Origin: UBA6522 sp965205045 | GTDB lineage: Bacteria > Pseudomonadota > Gammaproteobacteria > Steroidobacterales > Rariloculaceae | Reading direction: 5' to 3' | DNA length: 64,000 nucleotides | Assembly (NCBI GenBank): GCA_965205045.1 | Contig: OZ242031.1 | Coordinates: forward strand, 1,550,001-1,614,000 | Part shown: positions 42,724 to 51,094 of the stretch, piece after piece | How the letters are laid out: every line of letters starts with the position of its first letter | Numbering within the stretch: the first letter of the stretch is position 1 | Made by a program: the position numbers and the translations under genes | The notes under the pieces: model-generated | Told to the model about the DNA's origin: nothing | Seen by the model: the letters and a program-made list of their open reading frames with translations, nothing else | Database searches by the model: none

Positions 42724-43920
42724 TCAATTCAACAACCGGCCCTCGAAGGCAACGCTCTTGATCAGCGCAAAGACCGGCTGGCCCTCCCGCAGGCCGAGAT
42801 CCTCCACAGCTTCCCGGGTGACCCGGGACCGCAGGTGCTGGCCGTGCACGTCGAGCAGCAATTCGACAAACGGGGGGTCACTGAACTGGATGCTCACCAG
42901 GCTTGCGGGCAGGACATTCCGAATGCTCAGTTGCCCGGGCCGCTCGCTGGCGACCGCCACGTCCCTGGCCTGAACGCGAAGATGCACCGGCGTGCCGGCG
43001 CTGACGCCGATGGCGGGGACTCGCAGCGTCTCGCCCGCCACGTCCAGCGACGTCATCCCGCCGCGCGTCTCCCCGACTATCGCCTCCAGTACCGATCCCG
43101 CCTCCAGTCGGCCGGTTATCGGCCACAGGTCCACCCTCTCGAGGGTCTCGGCGACACCGCCCATGGCGGCCAATCGCCCCTCGGCCAGGAGAACCATCGA
43201 AGATGCCAGCCGCGCGACTTCATCCACGTTGTGGGTCACGTAGAGCACCGGCACGCCGAAATCGCTGGCCAGGCGTTCCACGTAGGGAATGATCTCGGCC
43301 TTGCGCCGAAGATCGAGCGCCGACAGCGGTTCATCCAGCAGCATGATGCGGGGCGCGGTCAGCAGGGCACGGCCCATCGCAACCCGCTGAATCTCGCCGC
43401 CCGAAAGCGTATCGGGCTTTCGATCGAGAAGATCTTTCAGATCCAGCGCCTGGACGACGGAGGACATGGAGGTTTCCGAAGCGGCCGGAGCATTGGTTTC
43501 CCGTGCTCGGTCCTCCCGCCCGCCTGCTCCGCCTGCCCTCCACCAACCGGCTCCCGCGCCATTCCGCCGACGACCGCCTCGTCTGCCGCCATTCCGTCGC
43601 CGGGCGCGCTCCGCCGCGAAAAGCAGATTGCCTTCCACGGAAAGGTGCGGGAACAGGCGCGCGTCCTGGAACACGAAACCCAGGTGGCGCGCGTGCGCCG
43701 GCACCATGACGCGGTCGTCCGTGTCCTGCCAGAGCTCGTCGCCCAGGGCGACCCGGCCCACTGCTCCCCTTTCCAGCCCCGCAATCACCCGCAGCAAGGT
43801 CGTCTTGCCCGCGCCGCTGGGGCCGAATACCGCGGTGATGCCCTCAAGCTGCAGTTCGGCATCGAATCGCAGGGAAAAATCGCCCCTCGCAAGCCGAATA
43901 TCGATTGCCAGCGCGGACAC
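42724..43920 (-). CDS. modC: Molybdate ABC transporter ATPase with an unusual insertion
   Basis: 398-residue ATPase. Walker A GPSGAGKTTLLRVIAG, Q-loop FVFQDARLFPHLSVEGNL, signature LSGGEIQRVAMGRALL, Walker B IMLLDEPLSALDL, H-loop LYVTHNVDEVARLA, and a C-terminal MOP/TOBE domain. Between Q-loop and signature sits a stretch of about 45 residues rich in Arg, Gly and Asn (around 43465-43607) not found in typical ModC, which explains the extra length. GTG 43920 lies 3 bases after the modB stop. No modA is adjacent. Confidence 0.9.
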   Translation of the reverse strand: MSALAIDIRLARGDFSLRFDAELQLEGITAVFGPSGAGKTTLLRVIAGLERGAVGRVALGDELWQDTDDRVMVPAHARHLGFVFQDARLFPHLSVEGNLLFAAERARRRNGGRRGGRRRNGAGAGWWRAGGAGGREDRARETNAPAASETSMSSVVQALDLKDLLDRKPDTLSGGEIQRVAMGRALLTAPRIMLLDEPLSALDLRRKAEIIPYVERLASDFGVPVLYVTHNVDEVARLASSMVLLAEGRLAAMGGVAETLERVDLWPITGRLEAGSVLEAIVGETRGGMTSLDVAGETLRVPAIGVSAGTPVHLRVQARDVAVASERPGQLSIRNVLPASLVSIQFSDPPFVELLLDVHGQHLRSRVTREAVEDLGLREGQPVFALIKSVAFEGRLLN

Positions 43921-43923
43921 CGA

Positions 43924-44601
43924 TCAAATCCTGTTGACGGGCAGGCGGCGGTTGAAGACATAGACGCCCAGCAGCACGGCGAAAGAGAACACCAACAGGC
44001 CCGCAGAGAGGATATGCGCCTGCGCGTAGCTCAGCGTTTCCACGTGTTCGTAGATGGCGATGGACACCACCCGGGTCTCGCCGGGAATGTTGCCGCCGAC
44101 CATCAGCACCACGCCGAACTCGCCCAGCGTGTGGGCAAAGCCGAGCACGACCGCGGTCACGACGCCCCGGGTCGCCAGGGGCAGGGCGACACGAAAGAAG
44201 CAATCCAGCGGTTTGGCGCCCAGCGTCGCCGCGGCCTCCAGAGGTCCGCGGCCGACATTTTCGAATGCATTCTGCAGCGGCTGCACCGCAAAGGGAAACG
44301 AGTAGATCACCGACGCAACCACCAGCCCCTGGAAGGAAAAGGTCAGCGCGGTATCCGTGAGTTGCACCCAGAATCGCCCGATGGGACCCGCGGGGCCGAG
44401 CAGAATCAGCAGGTAAAACCCCAGCACGGTGGGTGGCAGGACCAGCGGCACCGCCACCAACGCTTCGACGCCCGGCTTGAATCGCGACCGCGTGAAGGCG
44501 AGCCACCAGGCCAACGGCGTCCCCACGATCAGGAGCACAACGACCGTCACCGCCGCCAATTGCAGACTCAGCCAGACCGGCCCCAGTTCGATCGCGCCCA
44601 T
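43924..44601 (-). CDS. modB: Molybdate ABC transporter permease
   Basis: 225-residue permease with about five helices. Family marks: PVWLSLQLAAVTVVVLLIVG, the VPLVLPPTVLGFYLLILLG segment, FEAL-equivalent NVGRGPLEAAATLGAKPLDC and FAHTLGEFGVVLMVGGNIPG, the cytoplasmic EAA coupling loop. ATG 44601. Operates with ModC; the periplasmic ModA is missing upstream, where a MqsA-like gene on the other strand now lies, so the operon may have lost its first gene by rearrangement. Confidence 0.93.
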   Translation of the reverse strand: MGAIELGPVWLSLQLAAVTVVVLLIVGTPLAWWLAFTRSRFKPGVEALVAVPLVLPPTVLGFYLLILLGPAGPIGRFWVQLTDTALTFSFQGLVVASVIYSFPFAVQPLQNAFENVGRGPLEAAATLGAKPLDCFFRVALPLATRGVVTAVVLGFAHTLGEFGVVLMVGGNIPGETRVVSIAIYEHVETLSYAQAHILSAGLLVFSFAVLLGVYVFNRRLPVNRI

Positions 44602-44653
44602 GGCTCGATCAAGCCAGCGACCACGCAGGATGTCAACGCACAGGGGGAGTCAT

Positions 44654-44682
44654 TTGGCGCTTGCCTGCTTGCTTCTTATACT
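44654..44682 (+). promoter_or_regulatory. Possible promoter upstream of the MqsA-like gene
   Basis: TTGGCG (44654-44659) and TATACT (44677-44682) are spaced by 17 bases. The transcript would begin near 44689, giving a leader of about 110 bases before the MqsA-like ATG. The leader contains a short frame from ATG 44706 with no recognisable product. Confidence 0.4.
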
Positions 44683-44799
44683 CATTTGATAGGAACAACG
44701 CTGTTATGGACAAGAATGTCTGTGCAGATTGCGAAGCTGATTTGCCGCAGCTTTCACTATTCAGAGTCTTCTGCGGATTACATCTGAGGAGTCAGCGCA

Positions 44800-45267
44800 A
44801 TGAGTATCGAAACGCGAGAATCTCAAGCACACCATATCGTGCAGTCCCGTCGCTGCCCGATTTGCGGTGGCCCGGCCGAAACCCTCTGGTGCCTGCATGA
44901 ATTTACGTACGGGGTAGGAGACGACGCGGTGGAGCTCAGCGCCGATTTGCCTTACGGCCGTTGTGCGGCGTGCGACTTCGAATTTCTCGATTCCGACGGT
45001 GAAAGATGCAAACACGAGGCGATGTGCAAGCACCTTGGCGTGTTGAGCCCATGGGAGATCAAGTCCATTCGCCTTGGCTACAGTATGAACCGGGCCGAAT
45101 TCGCAAGGCTGAGCGGGCTGGGCGAAGCGACGCTGGCCCGGTGGGAAAACGGGACCGTAACCCAGAATCGCGCCAACGACCGATATCTGCGCCTGCTCGC
45201 GCAACCTAGTGGAGTAGGACGGATAGCAGAGTTCATGCGCCGCGACGAATCTGCGCCTGCGGGGTAA
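44800..45267 (+). CDS. MqsA-like zinc-finger HTH antitoxin/regulator, no cognate toxin seen
   Basis: 155-residue protein. The N-terminus has two CxxC pairs (RRCPICGG, GRCAACDFEF) like the YgiT/MqsA zinc finger. The C-terminal XRE HTH reads IKSIRLGYSMNRAEFARLSG then LGEATLARWENGTVTQN, with the WENG motif of MqsA. GGAG lies eight bases before ATG 44800. MqsA normally follows MqsR, but the 200 bases upstream contain no MqsR-like gene, so it is an orphan antitoxin or stand-alone repressor. Confidence 0.78.
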   Translation: MSIETRESQAHHIVQSRRCPICGGPAETLWCLHEFTYGVGDDAVELSADLPYGRCAACDFEFLDSDGERCKHEAMCKHLGVLSPWEIKSIRLGYSMNRAEFARLSGLGEATLARWENGTVTQNRANDRYLRLLAQPSGVGRIAEFMRRDESAPAG

Positions 45268-45276
45268 ACTGATTCG

Positions 45277-46071
45277 ATGAAGAAACATCGAATCATTGTC
45301 GCCATTACCGGTGCGGCCGGTTCCGTCTATGGCGTGCGTCTGCTGGAAGAGTTGCGTGAGCACGATGAAATCGAAACGCACCTGATCGTGTCGCGAGCCG
45401 GTTTCCTCAACGTGGCCACCGAGTTGCGCATGCCGCGGACCGCGCTGGAGGAACTGGCCGATGTGGTCCACGACAATCGCGACATCGGCGCGACGATCGC
45501 CAGCGGTTCGTTCAGGACCAACGGCATGCTGGTGGCGCCGTGCACCATGAAGACGCTGGCCGCCATTTCCATAGGTCTGGCGGACAACCTGGTTTCCCGC
45601 GCGGCCGACGTGGTCCTGAAGGAGCGCCGCAGGCTGGTGCTGATGGTCAGGGAGACGCCGCTGAACCTGGCCCATTTGAAGAACATGACTGCGGTGACCG
45701 AGATGGGCGGCATCATCTTCCCCCCGGTACCGTCGTTCTACGCCAAGCTGGAGAATCTGGACGCCATGGTCGATCAGACCGTCGGGCGCATGCTGGACTT
45801 ATTCGATATCGAATCAAACCTGGTGAGGCGCTGGCCAGGAGTCAAGGAAAGAGCAGCCAATCCCGACATAACGAACTATACGCCGAGAGACTTGGCTTGT
45901 TACTTCGGACGCGACGAGAAGTACATCCGCCGTTACTTGCGGGCGGCAGGTCACGGTGTCGGTAGCGGAAACCGGTACAACTTCACGGCGGACGAGTGGG
46001 AGCAGGTTGTCAAGGACCTCGATGAGCGAGGTCTGAAAAAAACTAGTCCGGCAACGGCGCGCGGCGAATAA
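45277..46071 (+). CDS. ubiX: UbiX-type flavin prenyltransferase with an extra C-terminal DNA-binding-like domain
   Basis: 264 residues. Residues 1 to about 190 are a UbiX/Pad1 flavin prenyltransferase making prenyl-FMN for UbiD decarboxylases: IIVAITGAAGSVYGVRLLEE, IASGSFRTNGMLVAPCTMKT, RRRLVLMVRETPLNLAHLKN and FYAKLENLDAMVDQTVGRML. The family normally ends near DLFDIESNLVRRW. Here about 70 more residues follow: YTPRDLACYFGRDEKYIRRY, LRAAGHGVGSGNRYNFTADE, WEQVVKDLDERG. That tail looks like a winged-helix or phage-type DNA-binding unit and is less GC-rich. It overlaps convergent folE by 29 bases. No ubiD in the window. Confidence 0.85.
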   Translation: MKKHRIIVAITGAAGSVYGVRLLEELREHDEIETHLIVSRAGFLNVATELRMPRTALEELADVVHDNRDIGATIASGSFRTNGMLVAPCTMKTLAAISIGLADNLVSRAADVVLKERRRLVLMVRETPLNLAHLKNMTAVTEMGGIIFPPVPSFYAKLENLDAMVDQTVGRMLDLFDIESNLVRRWPGVKERAANPDITNYTPRDLACYFGRDEKYIRRYLRAAGHGVGSGNRYNFTADEWEQVVKDLDERGLKKTSPATARGE

Positions 46072-46627
46072 TGTTCAGAAATTCGGCGCGAGTGCGGGGG
46101 TCGGAGCGAAAGTCTCCCAGCAGACAGCTAGTCATCATGGCAACGCCAGGCTTGTGGATACCCCGTGTCGTCATGCAATGATGCACGCCCTCCACCACGA
46201 CACCGACGCCCTTGGGCTTCAGAACGTCGTTGATGCAGTTGGCGATCTGCGCGGTCATGGCCTCCTGCACCTGCAGTCGCTTGGCGAACGTTTCCACCAC
46301 CCGGGCCAGCTTGCTGATGCCGACCACCTTCCGGTCCGGCAGGTAACCCACCTGGGCCTTGCCGATGATCGGCGCCAGATGATGCTCGCAGTGTGACTCG
46401 AAGCTGACATCCCGCAGCACGATCATCTCGTCGTAGCCATCGACTTCATGAAATGTCCGGCGCAGGTACTCGACGGGATCGTCCTTGTAGCCGGCAAACC
46501 ATTCCTCGTATGCCCTCACCACCCGGCCGGGCGTGGCCCGAAGCCCTTCCCGGTCCGGGTTGTCGCCCAACCAGTCAAGCAGCGTTCGAACCGCCTTTTC
46601 GGCTTCGGCACGACTCGGTCGGGACAC
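46043..46627 (-). CDS. folE: GTP cyclohydrolase I
   Basis: 194-residue enzyme converting GTP to dihydroneopterin triphosphate, first step of folate/tetrahydrobiopterin synthesis. GTG 46627 is chosen because AGGAG lies five bases upstream; longer in-frame extensions lack family similarity. Motifs: EGLRATPGRVVRAYEEWFAG, SHCEHHLAPIIGKAQVGYLP (zinc Cys and His), GISKLARVVETFAKRLQVQE and GVGVVVEGVHHCMTTRGIHK (second zinc Cys). Overlaps the UbiX tail on the opposite strand. Confidence 0.95.
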   Translation of the reverse strand: MSRPSRAEAEKAVRTLLDWLGDNPDREGLRATPGRVVRAYEEWFAGYKDDPVEYLRRTFHEVDGYDEMIVLRDVSFESHCEHHLAPIIGKAQVGYLPDRKVVGISKLARVVETFAKRLQVQEAMTAQIANCINDVLKPKGVGVVVEGVHHCMTTRGIHKPGVAMMTSCLLGDFRSDPRTRAEFLNIIRRAPLPD

Positions 46628-46804
46628 GTCGGCTCCTGATACTCGCGCGTCAACCGCGCGGGCATCGCAGTCTAAGGCCGGCCCGCGGCCCGCGCAAGCC
46701 GCCGCTGTCGGGCACCTGGGAGCCTTGGCCGCAGGGATTCGCGCCAACCCGACTCCCGGGCCCGTCCCGGTCCAGGGGCTGACGGACATACCGGGAATCG
46801 CTGA

Positions 46805-46844
46805 TTGCACACCATATACTTTGACACATATACTTGATATATGG
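46805..46844 (+). promoter_or_regulatory. vapBC promoter with inverted-repeat operator, leaderless start
   Basis: TTGCAC (46805-46810) and TATACT (46829-46834) are 18 bases apart, placing +1 at about 46841, the A of the antitoxin ATG. CCATATA (46812-46818) and TATATGG (46838-46844) form an inverted repeat spanning the -10 and the start codon, and CATATACTT occurs twice in tandem. This suits autorepression by the antitoxin and leaderless translation. Confidence 0.6.
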
Positions 46845-47062
46845 CACAGGTGACCATTTATCTGCCGGCCGATATTCTTGAACTGGCGCGCAACTGCGCG
46901 AACGAGCGGCATCTGAGCCTCTCGGCCTGGGTAAACGGCCTCATTCGCGACGCTACCGTCACGGAGTGGCCCAGGGAATTCCTGGATGTCGTGAAATTCG
47001 GCGGAGGCGACCTGGAAGAACCCGACGACCCGTTGCCCGAACAGGTCGAGCCGCTGTCTTGA
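46841..47062 (+). CDS. VapB-like ribbon-helix-helix antitoxin
   Basis: 73-residue antitoxin: MAQVTIYLPADILELARNCA then ERHLSLSAWVNGLIRDATV form the ribbon-helix-helix; the acidic tail (GGGDLEEPDDPLPEQVEPLS) would occupy the toxin. No ribosome site is visible and the -10 box lies six bases before the ATG, consistent with a leaderless message. The TGA overlaps the toxin TTG (TTGA). Confidence 0.82.
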   Translation: MAQVTIYLPADILELARNCANERHLSLSAWVNGLIRDATVTEWPREFLDVVKFGGGDLEEPDDPLPEQVEPLS

Positions 47063-47463
47063 TTCGACTGCTGGACACGAGCATCTGCGTGCCGATGATC
47101 AATCGAACCGGAGATGTCAGCGATCCTGCGGTCCATCGGTTGCTCGATCTTTCTCCCGGTTCCGTTTGTCTCTGCAGCGTAGTGAAAGCCGAACTCGAAT
47201 TCGGCACCCGCAATTCAAGCCGTGTCGCCGACAACCTTCAGCGCGTAGCGGCATTCTGCGATGCGTTTCAATCGCTTCCTTTCGACGATGCCGCAGCAGG
47301 GCAGTACGGTGTCGTCAGGGTCGACCTCCGGCGCGAGGGCGCGATGATCGGCGCGAACGACCTGATGATCGCGTCCATCGCCCTGTCCCGCGGGCTGACC
47401 CTGGTCACGCGGAACGCGACGGAATTCAGGCGCGTGCCGGGCCTGCGGGTCGAAGTTTGGTAG
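47059..47463 (+). CDS. VapC PIN-domain toxin
   Basis: 134-residue PIN ribonuclease, start TTG 47059. IRLLDTSICVPMINRTGD supplies the first Asp, CSVVKAELEFGTRNSS the Glu, GANDLMIASIALSRGLTLVT the third acidic residue, and RNATEFRRVPGLRVEVW closes the fold as in VapC/FitB. All expected catalytic acids are present, unlike the truncated VapC at 16884. The operon ends here; about 310 bases without a gene separate it from the defence operon. Confidence 0.87.
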   Translation: MIRLLDTSICVPMINRTGDVSDPAVHRLLDLSPGSVCLCSVVKAELEFGTRNSSRVADNLQRVAAFCDAFQSLPFDDAAAGQYGVVRVDLRREGAMIGANDLMIASIALSRGLTLVTRNATEFRRVPGLRVEVW

Positions 47464-47773
47464 GCGCTGCGGCCCCTACGCACCACCCGCATCAGGCGAA
47501 CATCGCTCAGCCGGTTCTCCGACCCATGCCGGACGGCCTTGGCCACAGCCTTGCATGGAAACACCCTGTTTCCCAGGCGTCAGCGCTCTGTTTGACGGGG
47601 CGATTACCCTTTTGGGAAGGTCTGATCGAGTCCACGCGCTCCGACATCGCACATTGCAACCTTTTGATTTGTCGCGGTGGCAAAGTGCGTGTTGCCACTT
47701 GTTCAGAGCTTCCCTAGCGACGCACACAGCGATTCAATAAGATACTTCGCACCACGGCGAATCGAGTTGACGG

Positions 47774-50700
47774 GTGAATTACAGGGAGCCGAGACAGAGG
47801 CTGGTGAACTGGCTGCGCGAGCAGCTTGTCGGCCCCGCGGCGCAAGGCCGCTTGTCGATGTTTCCCCTGGAACGATACCCGACCGGCGTGTTGCATCCCG
47901 TCGATCCGGGCGTGACAGGCACCGACCCGGCCTCCCCTTCGCCAGCGGACGAAGCCGACACCAACCTGCTCGACGATGACGGGGGCGGGGACGGAGACGG
48001 GGACGCGGACGGACAGCCGGCGGACGGCGGCGGGCCGGACAACCCGGCGCCGGCCCGGCCGGCCCTGCGCCGCCGTTACGTACCTCCCTCCTCGACCGGC
48101 TTTTCGTTCTGCGTCCGGGGCGATGCCCGGCTGTTGATCACCGCAACCGCCGCCCGCTACCGTGAGGCCGCCGGCGAGCGAAGCCCGGAGGGCCGGTTTC
48201 AACGCCAGGAGTTCGAAAGGAGTCCGTTCGATCCATGGTCCGTGACCTGGAAGCCAGGCGGGCCGTCCACATGGGAGATCTGGAAGGAGGGCGCGCGCAA
48301 AGGCGCCCGCGCGGGTGCCGGCATCGACGTTCGCGCCCGCCAGCATGCAACCGGAACGATTTTCACCGTCACGCTGTTCAACCGGAACAGGCTCGATCCG
48401 GACGCGTTCGGGCACCGCAGAAGGCTTGACCGGACTGAGAAATCGCTGTTCGAGGCGCATATCGAATGCGGGATCGAGGCCGGGCATCTGCTTGAATACC
48501 CGCGGGTGGACCCAAGCCTTCTGACCGAAGAGGAGCGCGAACTGGAACTCCAGTACCGGGACAGAAACATCTACGCGGTCGGCCACGGCGCCGCCGTCGA
48601 CTGGGACATCGACCCGGACAAGACGCCGCGTATCCGGTCGGAATTCATGCTGGCGACGGAAGTTCCGATCGTTGCCGTTGCGAGCCATCCTGAACACGAT
48701 GAGGCGTTATCGATGCGCCGGCTGGCCGAGTCGATTCCGTTCGAGGACCTGGACCGCTTCGTGACCGACTACGGCAACTGGATCGCGGAGCGGCGAAGGG
48801 AGGCCGACGGGCTTGGGGACTCCATCGAGCGCGCAACGGCCAACCGCATGTGCGGGCGGATGGAGAAAGCTCAGCGACGCATGCGGCGCGGCGTCGGCCT
48901 GCTGCGGACGGAACCCATCGCCGCGCAGTCGTTCCGGTGGGCGAACCGGGCGATGCTGGACCAGATGCTCCAGGCGCGAGTGGCCGAGGGGAAGGACGCC
49001 GACCCGGACGGTATTCGCTGGCGGCCCTTTCAGCTCGCCTTCCTGCTCACGGCGATGGAATCGACGGTTCTGGAAGACGGCGATTACCGCGACATGCTCG
49101 ATCTCATCTGGTTTCCCACCGGCGGCGGAAAGACCGAAGCCTATCTGGGTCTCATCGCCTTTCTGATCGTCTGGCGGCGGCTGAAGTACGGCAGGGAAGG
49201 CGGAGGTACGGCCGCGTTCATGCGCTACACGCTGCGTCTGCTGACGCGTCAGCAGTTCGAACGCGCGGCAGGCGTCATATTCGCATTGGAACTGATGCGC
49301 AGGGAGCGCCCCGAACGCCTGGGCGAGGAGCCCATCGCCATCGGCATCTGGGTCGGCGGAGCCATCAGCCCGAACCGGTTCGGCCAGGCGCTGAACGCCG
49401 TGCGGGACATCGCGGCCGGAAAACCGGACGCACCGCAAAAGCTGGTGGTGGACCGGTGCCTGTGGTGCCGCAAGGACCTGAGCATCATGGGCGCGAGCTA
49501 TCGCGCGACCGACCGGGAATTCCAGTTCCACTGCCCGGACCCTGAGTGCAGGTTCGGCGGCGACCCCCGTCCGCTGCCCTGCAACGTCGTGGACGAAGCT
49601 CTGTACGAGCGCCCGCCGGCGCTGCTGGTCGGCACCATCGACAAATTCGCGCGGCTTGCCTGGGAACCGCGAGCCTGCGCGTTCTTCGGCGCCGGCACCG
49701 AGGGCCGGGAGGCGGTTCGACCGCCTGAACTCGTCATCCAGGACGAACTGCACCTGGTCACCGGACCGCTGGGCTCCGTGGCCGGGCTGTACGAGGCGGG
49801 ACTCGACGCCTTGCTGACCTGCCGGGGCGTGCGCCCGAAATACGTGGCTTCCACCGCAACGATCCGCATGGCGAGAGAACAGGTACGGCGACTGTATGCG
49901 AGAGATCTCGCGGTATTCCCGCCGCCGGGCCTTTCCTGCGACGACTCCTGGTTCGCCCGCACAGACCGCAGTCGGCCCGGGCGGCTGTACGTCGGCTACC
50001 TCGCCCCCGCGCTGGATCAGCAACGCTGCATGGCCCCGCTCGCCGCCGCGTTGCTGGCGGCGCCGCAGGCGATATTCGATCGGGAGGTGGACCGGCAAGC
50101 GCTGCTGGACGCCTGGTGGACGCAGGTCGTGTACCACGGCAGCCTCAGGGGCGTGGGCAACAGCCACAACGCCTTCATGACCGACGTGCGGGACTTCGGC
50201 CGCCGACTCTACGGCGAACGGGGGGAACGCGAACGCGCCGCAGGCGATGAGTTGGGAGATGCCAACGGAGCGGTCGGCGGACCCCGCACCGGCCCCGCGC
50301 CATCCGCCGTGGCCGCCACCCCAGCGCGCTTCGCCAACTGCCGAATCGATCAACTGACGAGCCTGAAGCCCGCCCAGGAAAACGCCCGCACGTTTCATCA
50401 GCTCGCCACCCGCCGCGGAAGCGATGGCTGTCTCGACGCGGTACTGGCGACCAACATGGTGTCGGTGGGCCTGGATGTGGCGCGGCTGGCGCTCATGGTG
50501 GTGAACGGCCAGCCCCTGACCACGGCCGAATACATACAGGCTTCCAGCCGCGTGGGCAGGGATGAGGTTCCGGGCCTGATCGTCGCCAACTATTACCGGC
50601 ACCAGGCGAGAAGCCTGTCGCATTACGAGAGCTTCCGCCCCTATCACGAATCCTTCTATCGATTCGTGGAGTCGACCAGCGTCACGCCGTTCACGTTCCA

Positions 50701-51094
50701 GGTGCGCACCCGCGCGTTGCACGCGGCCCTCGTCATTGCGCTGAGGCACGGGTGCGCGCGGCTGCGCGACAACCGCTCGGCGGGGCGTTTCGACCCGGAC
50801 GACGCGGAGGCAAGAACGATCATCGAAGTTCTCCGGCGGCGCTGCGTGGACGCCGCGGGAGCCGAGCGCGCCAGCGAAACCGCCGCCCATATCGACGCTC
50901 TGATCGCCCAGTGGCACGACGAGGCGCTGCGCTGCGCGACCGAGCGGAGGGATCTCAAGTTTCAGGCGCCGGACCGCGAGCGCAACGCGGAACGGCTGCT
51001 CTGCAGCCACGATGCGGCGCGGCCCGGACTGTGGCGCACACTGAATTCGATGCGCAACGTGGAAAGCACCGCGGAATTCAGGCTTTATGGCTGA
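47774..51094 (+). CDS. DrmA-like SF2 helicase (DISARM-type defence)
   Basis: 1106 residues, start GTG 47774. The N-terminal third contains an Asp/Gly-rich linker (around residues 60-90). The helicase core has Walker A WFPTGGGKTEAYLGLIAFL, a zinc-finger-like pair CLWCRKDL...HCPDPECRFG, the DEAH-type box PELVIQDELHLVTGPLGS, motif III YVASTATIRMA, and the C-terminal lobe NMVSVGLDVARLALMVVNGQ then TTAEYIQASSRVGR. The order and motifs match DrmA of DISARM anti-phage systems. It overlaps the next gene by 8 bases. Role in restricting foreign DNA is by family analogy. Confidence 0.82.
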   Translation: MNYREPRQRLVNWLREQLVGPAAQGRLSMFPLERYPTGVLHPVDPGVTGTDPASPSPADEADTNLLDDDGGGDGDGDADGQPADGGGPDNPAPARPALRRRYVPPSSTGFSFCVRGDARLLITATAARYREAAGERSPEGRFQRQEFERSPFDPWSVTWKPGGPSTWEIWKEGARKGARAGAGIDVRARQHATGTIFTVTLFNRNRLDPDAFGHRRRLDRTEKSLFEAHIECGIEAGHLLEYPRVDPSLLTEEERELELQYRDRNIYAVGHGAAVDWDIDPDKTPRIRSEFMLATEVPIVAVASHPEHDEALSMRRLAESIPFEDLDRFVTDYGNWIAERRREADGLGDSIERATANRMCGRMEKAQRRMRRGVGLLRTEPIAAQSFRWANRAMLDQMLQARVAEGKDADPDGIRWRPFQLAFLLTAMESTVLEDGDYRDMLDLIWFPTGGGKTEAYLGLIAFLIVWRRLKYGREGGGTAAFMRYTLRLLTRQQFERAAGVIFALELMRRERPERLGEEPIAIGIWVGGAISPNRFGQALNAVRDIAAGKPDAPQKLVVDRCLWCRKDLSIMGASYRATDREFQFHCPDPECRFGGDPRPLPCNVVDEALYERPPALLVGTIDKFARLAWEPRACAFFGAGTEGREAVRPPELVIQDELHLVTGPLGSVAGLYEAGLDALLTCRGVRPKYVASTATIRMAREQVRRLYARDLAVFPPPGLSCDDSWFARTDRSRPGRLYVGYLAPALDQQRCMAPLAAALLAAPQAIFDREVDRQALLDAWWTQVVYHGSLRGVGNSHNAFMTDVRDFGRRLYGERGERERAAGDELGDANGAVGGPRTGPAPSAVAATPARFANCRIDQLTSLKPAQENARTFHQLATRRGSDGCLDAVLATNMVSVGLDVARLALMVVNGQPLTTAEYIQASSRVGRDEVPGLIVANYYRHQARSLSHYESFRPYHESFYRFVESTSVTPFTFQVRTRALHAALVIALRHGCARLRDNRSAGRFDPDDAEARTIIEVLRRRCVDAAGAERASETAAHIDALIAQWHDEALRCATERRDLKFQAPDRERNAERLLCSHDAARPGLWRTLNSMRNVESTAEFRLYG

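Noticed and set aside
44706..44900. Short frame upstream of the MqsA-like gene as a possible MqsR toxin
   Set aside because: No similarity to MqsR is visible and it overlaps the MqsA-like gene for 100 bases.
47464..47773. Possible small gene between VapC and the DrmA-like gene
   Set aside because: Short frames on either strand show no family features or ribosome sites; treated as non-coding.
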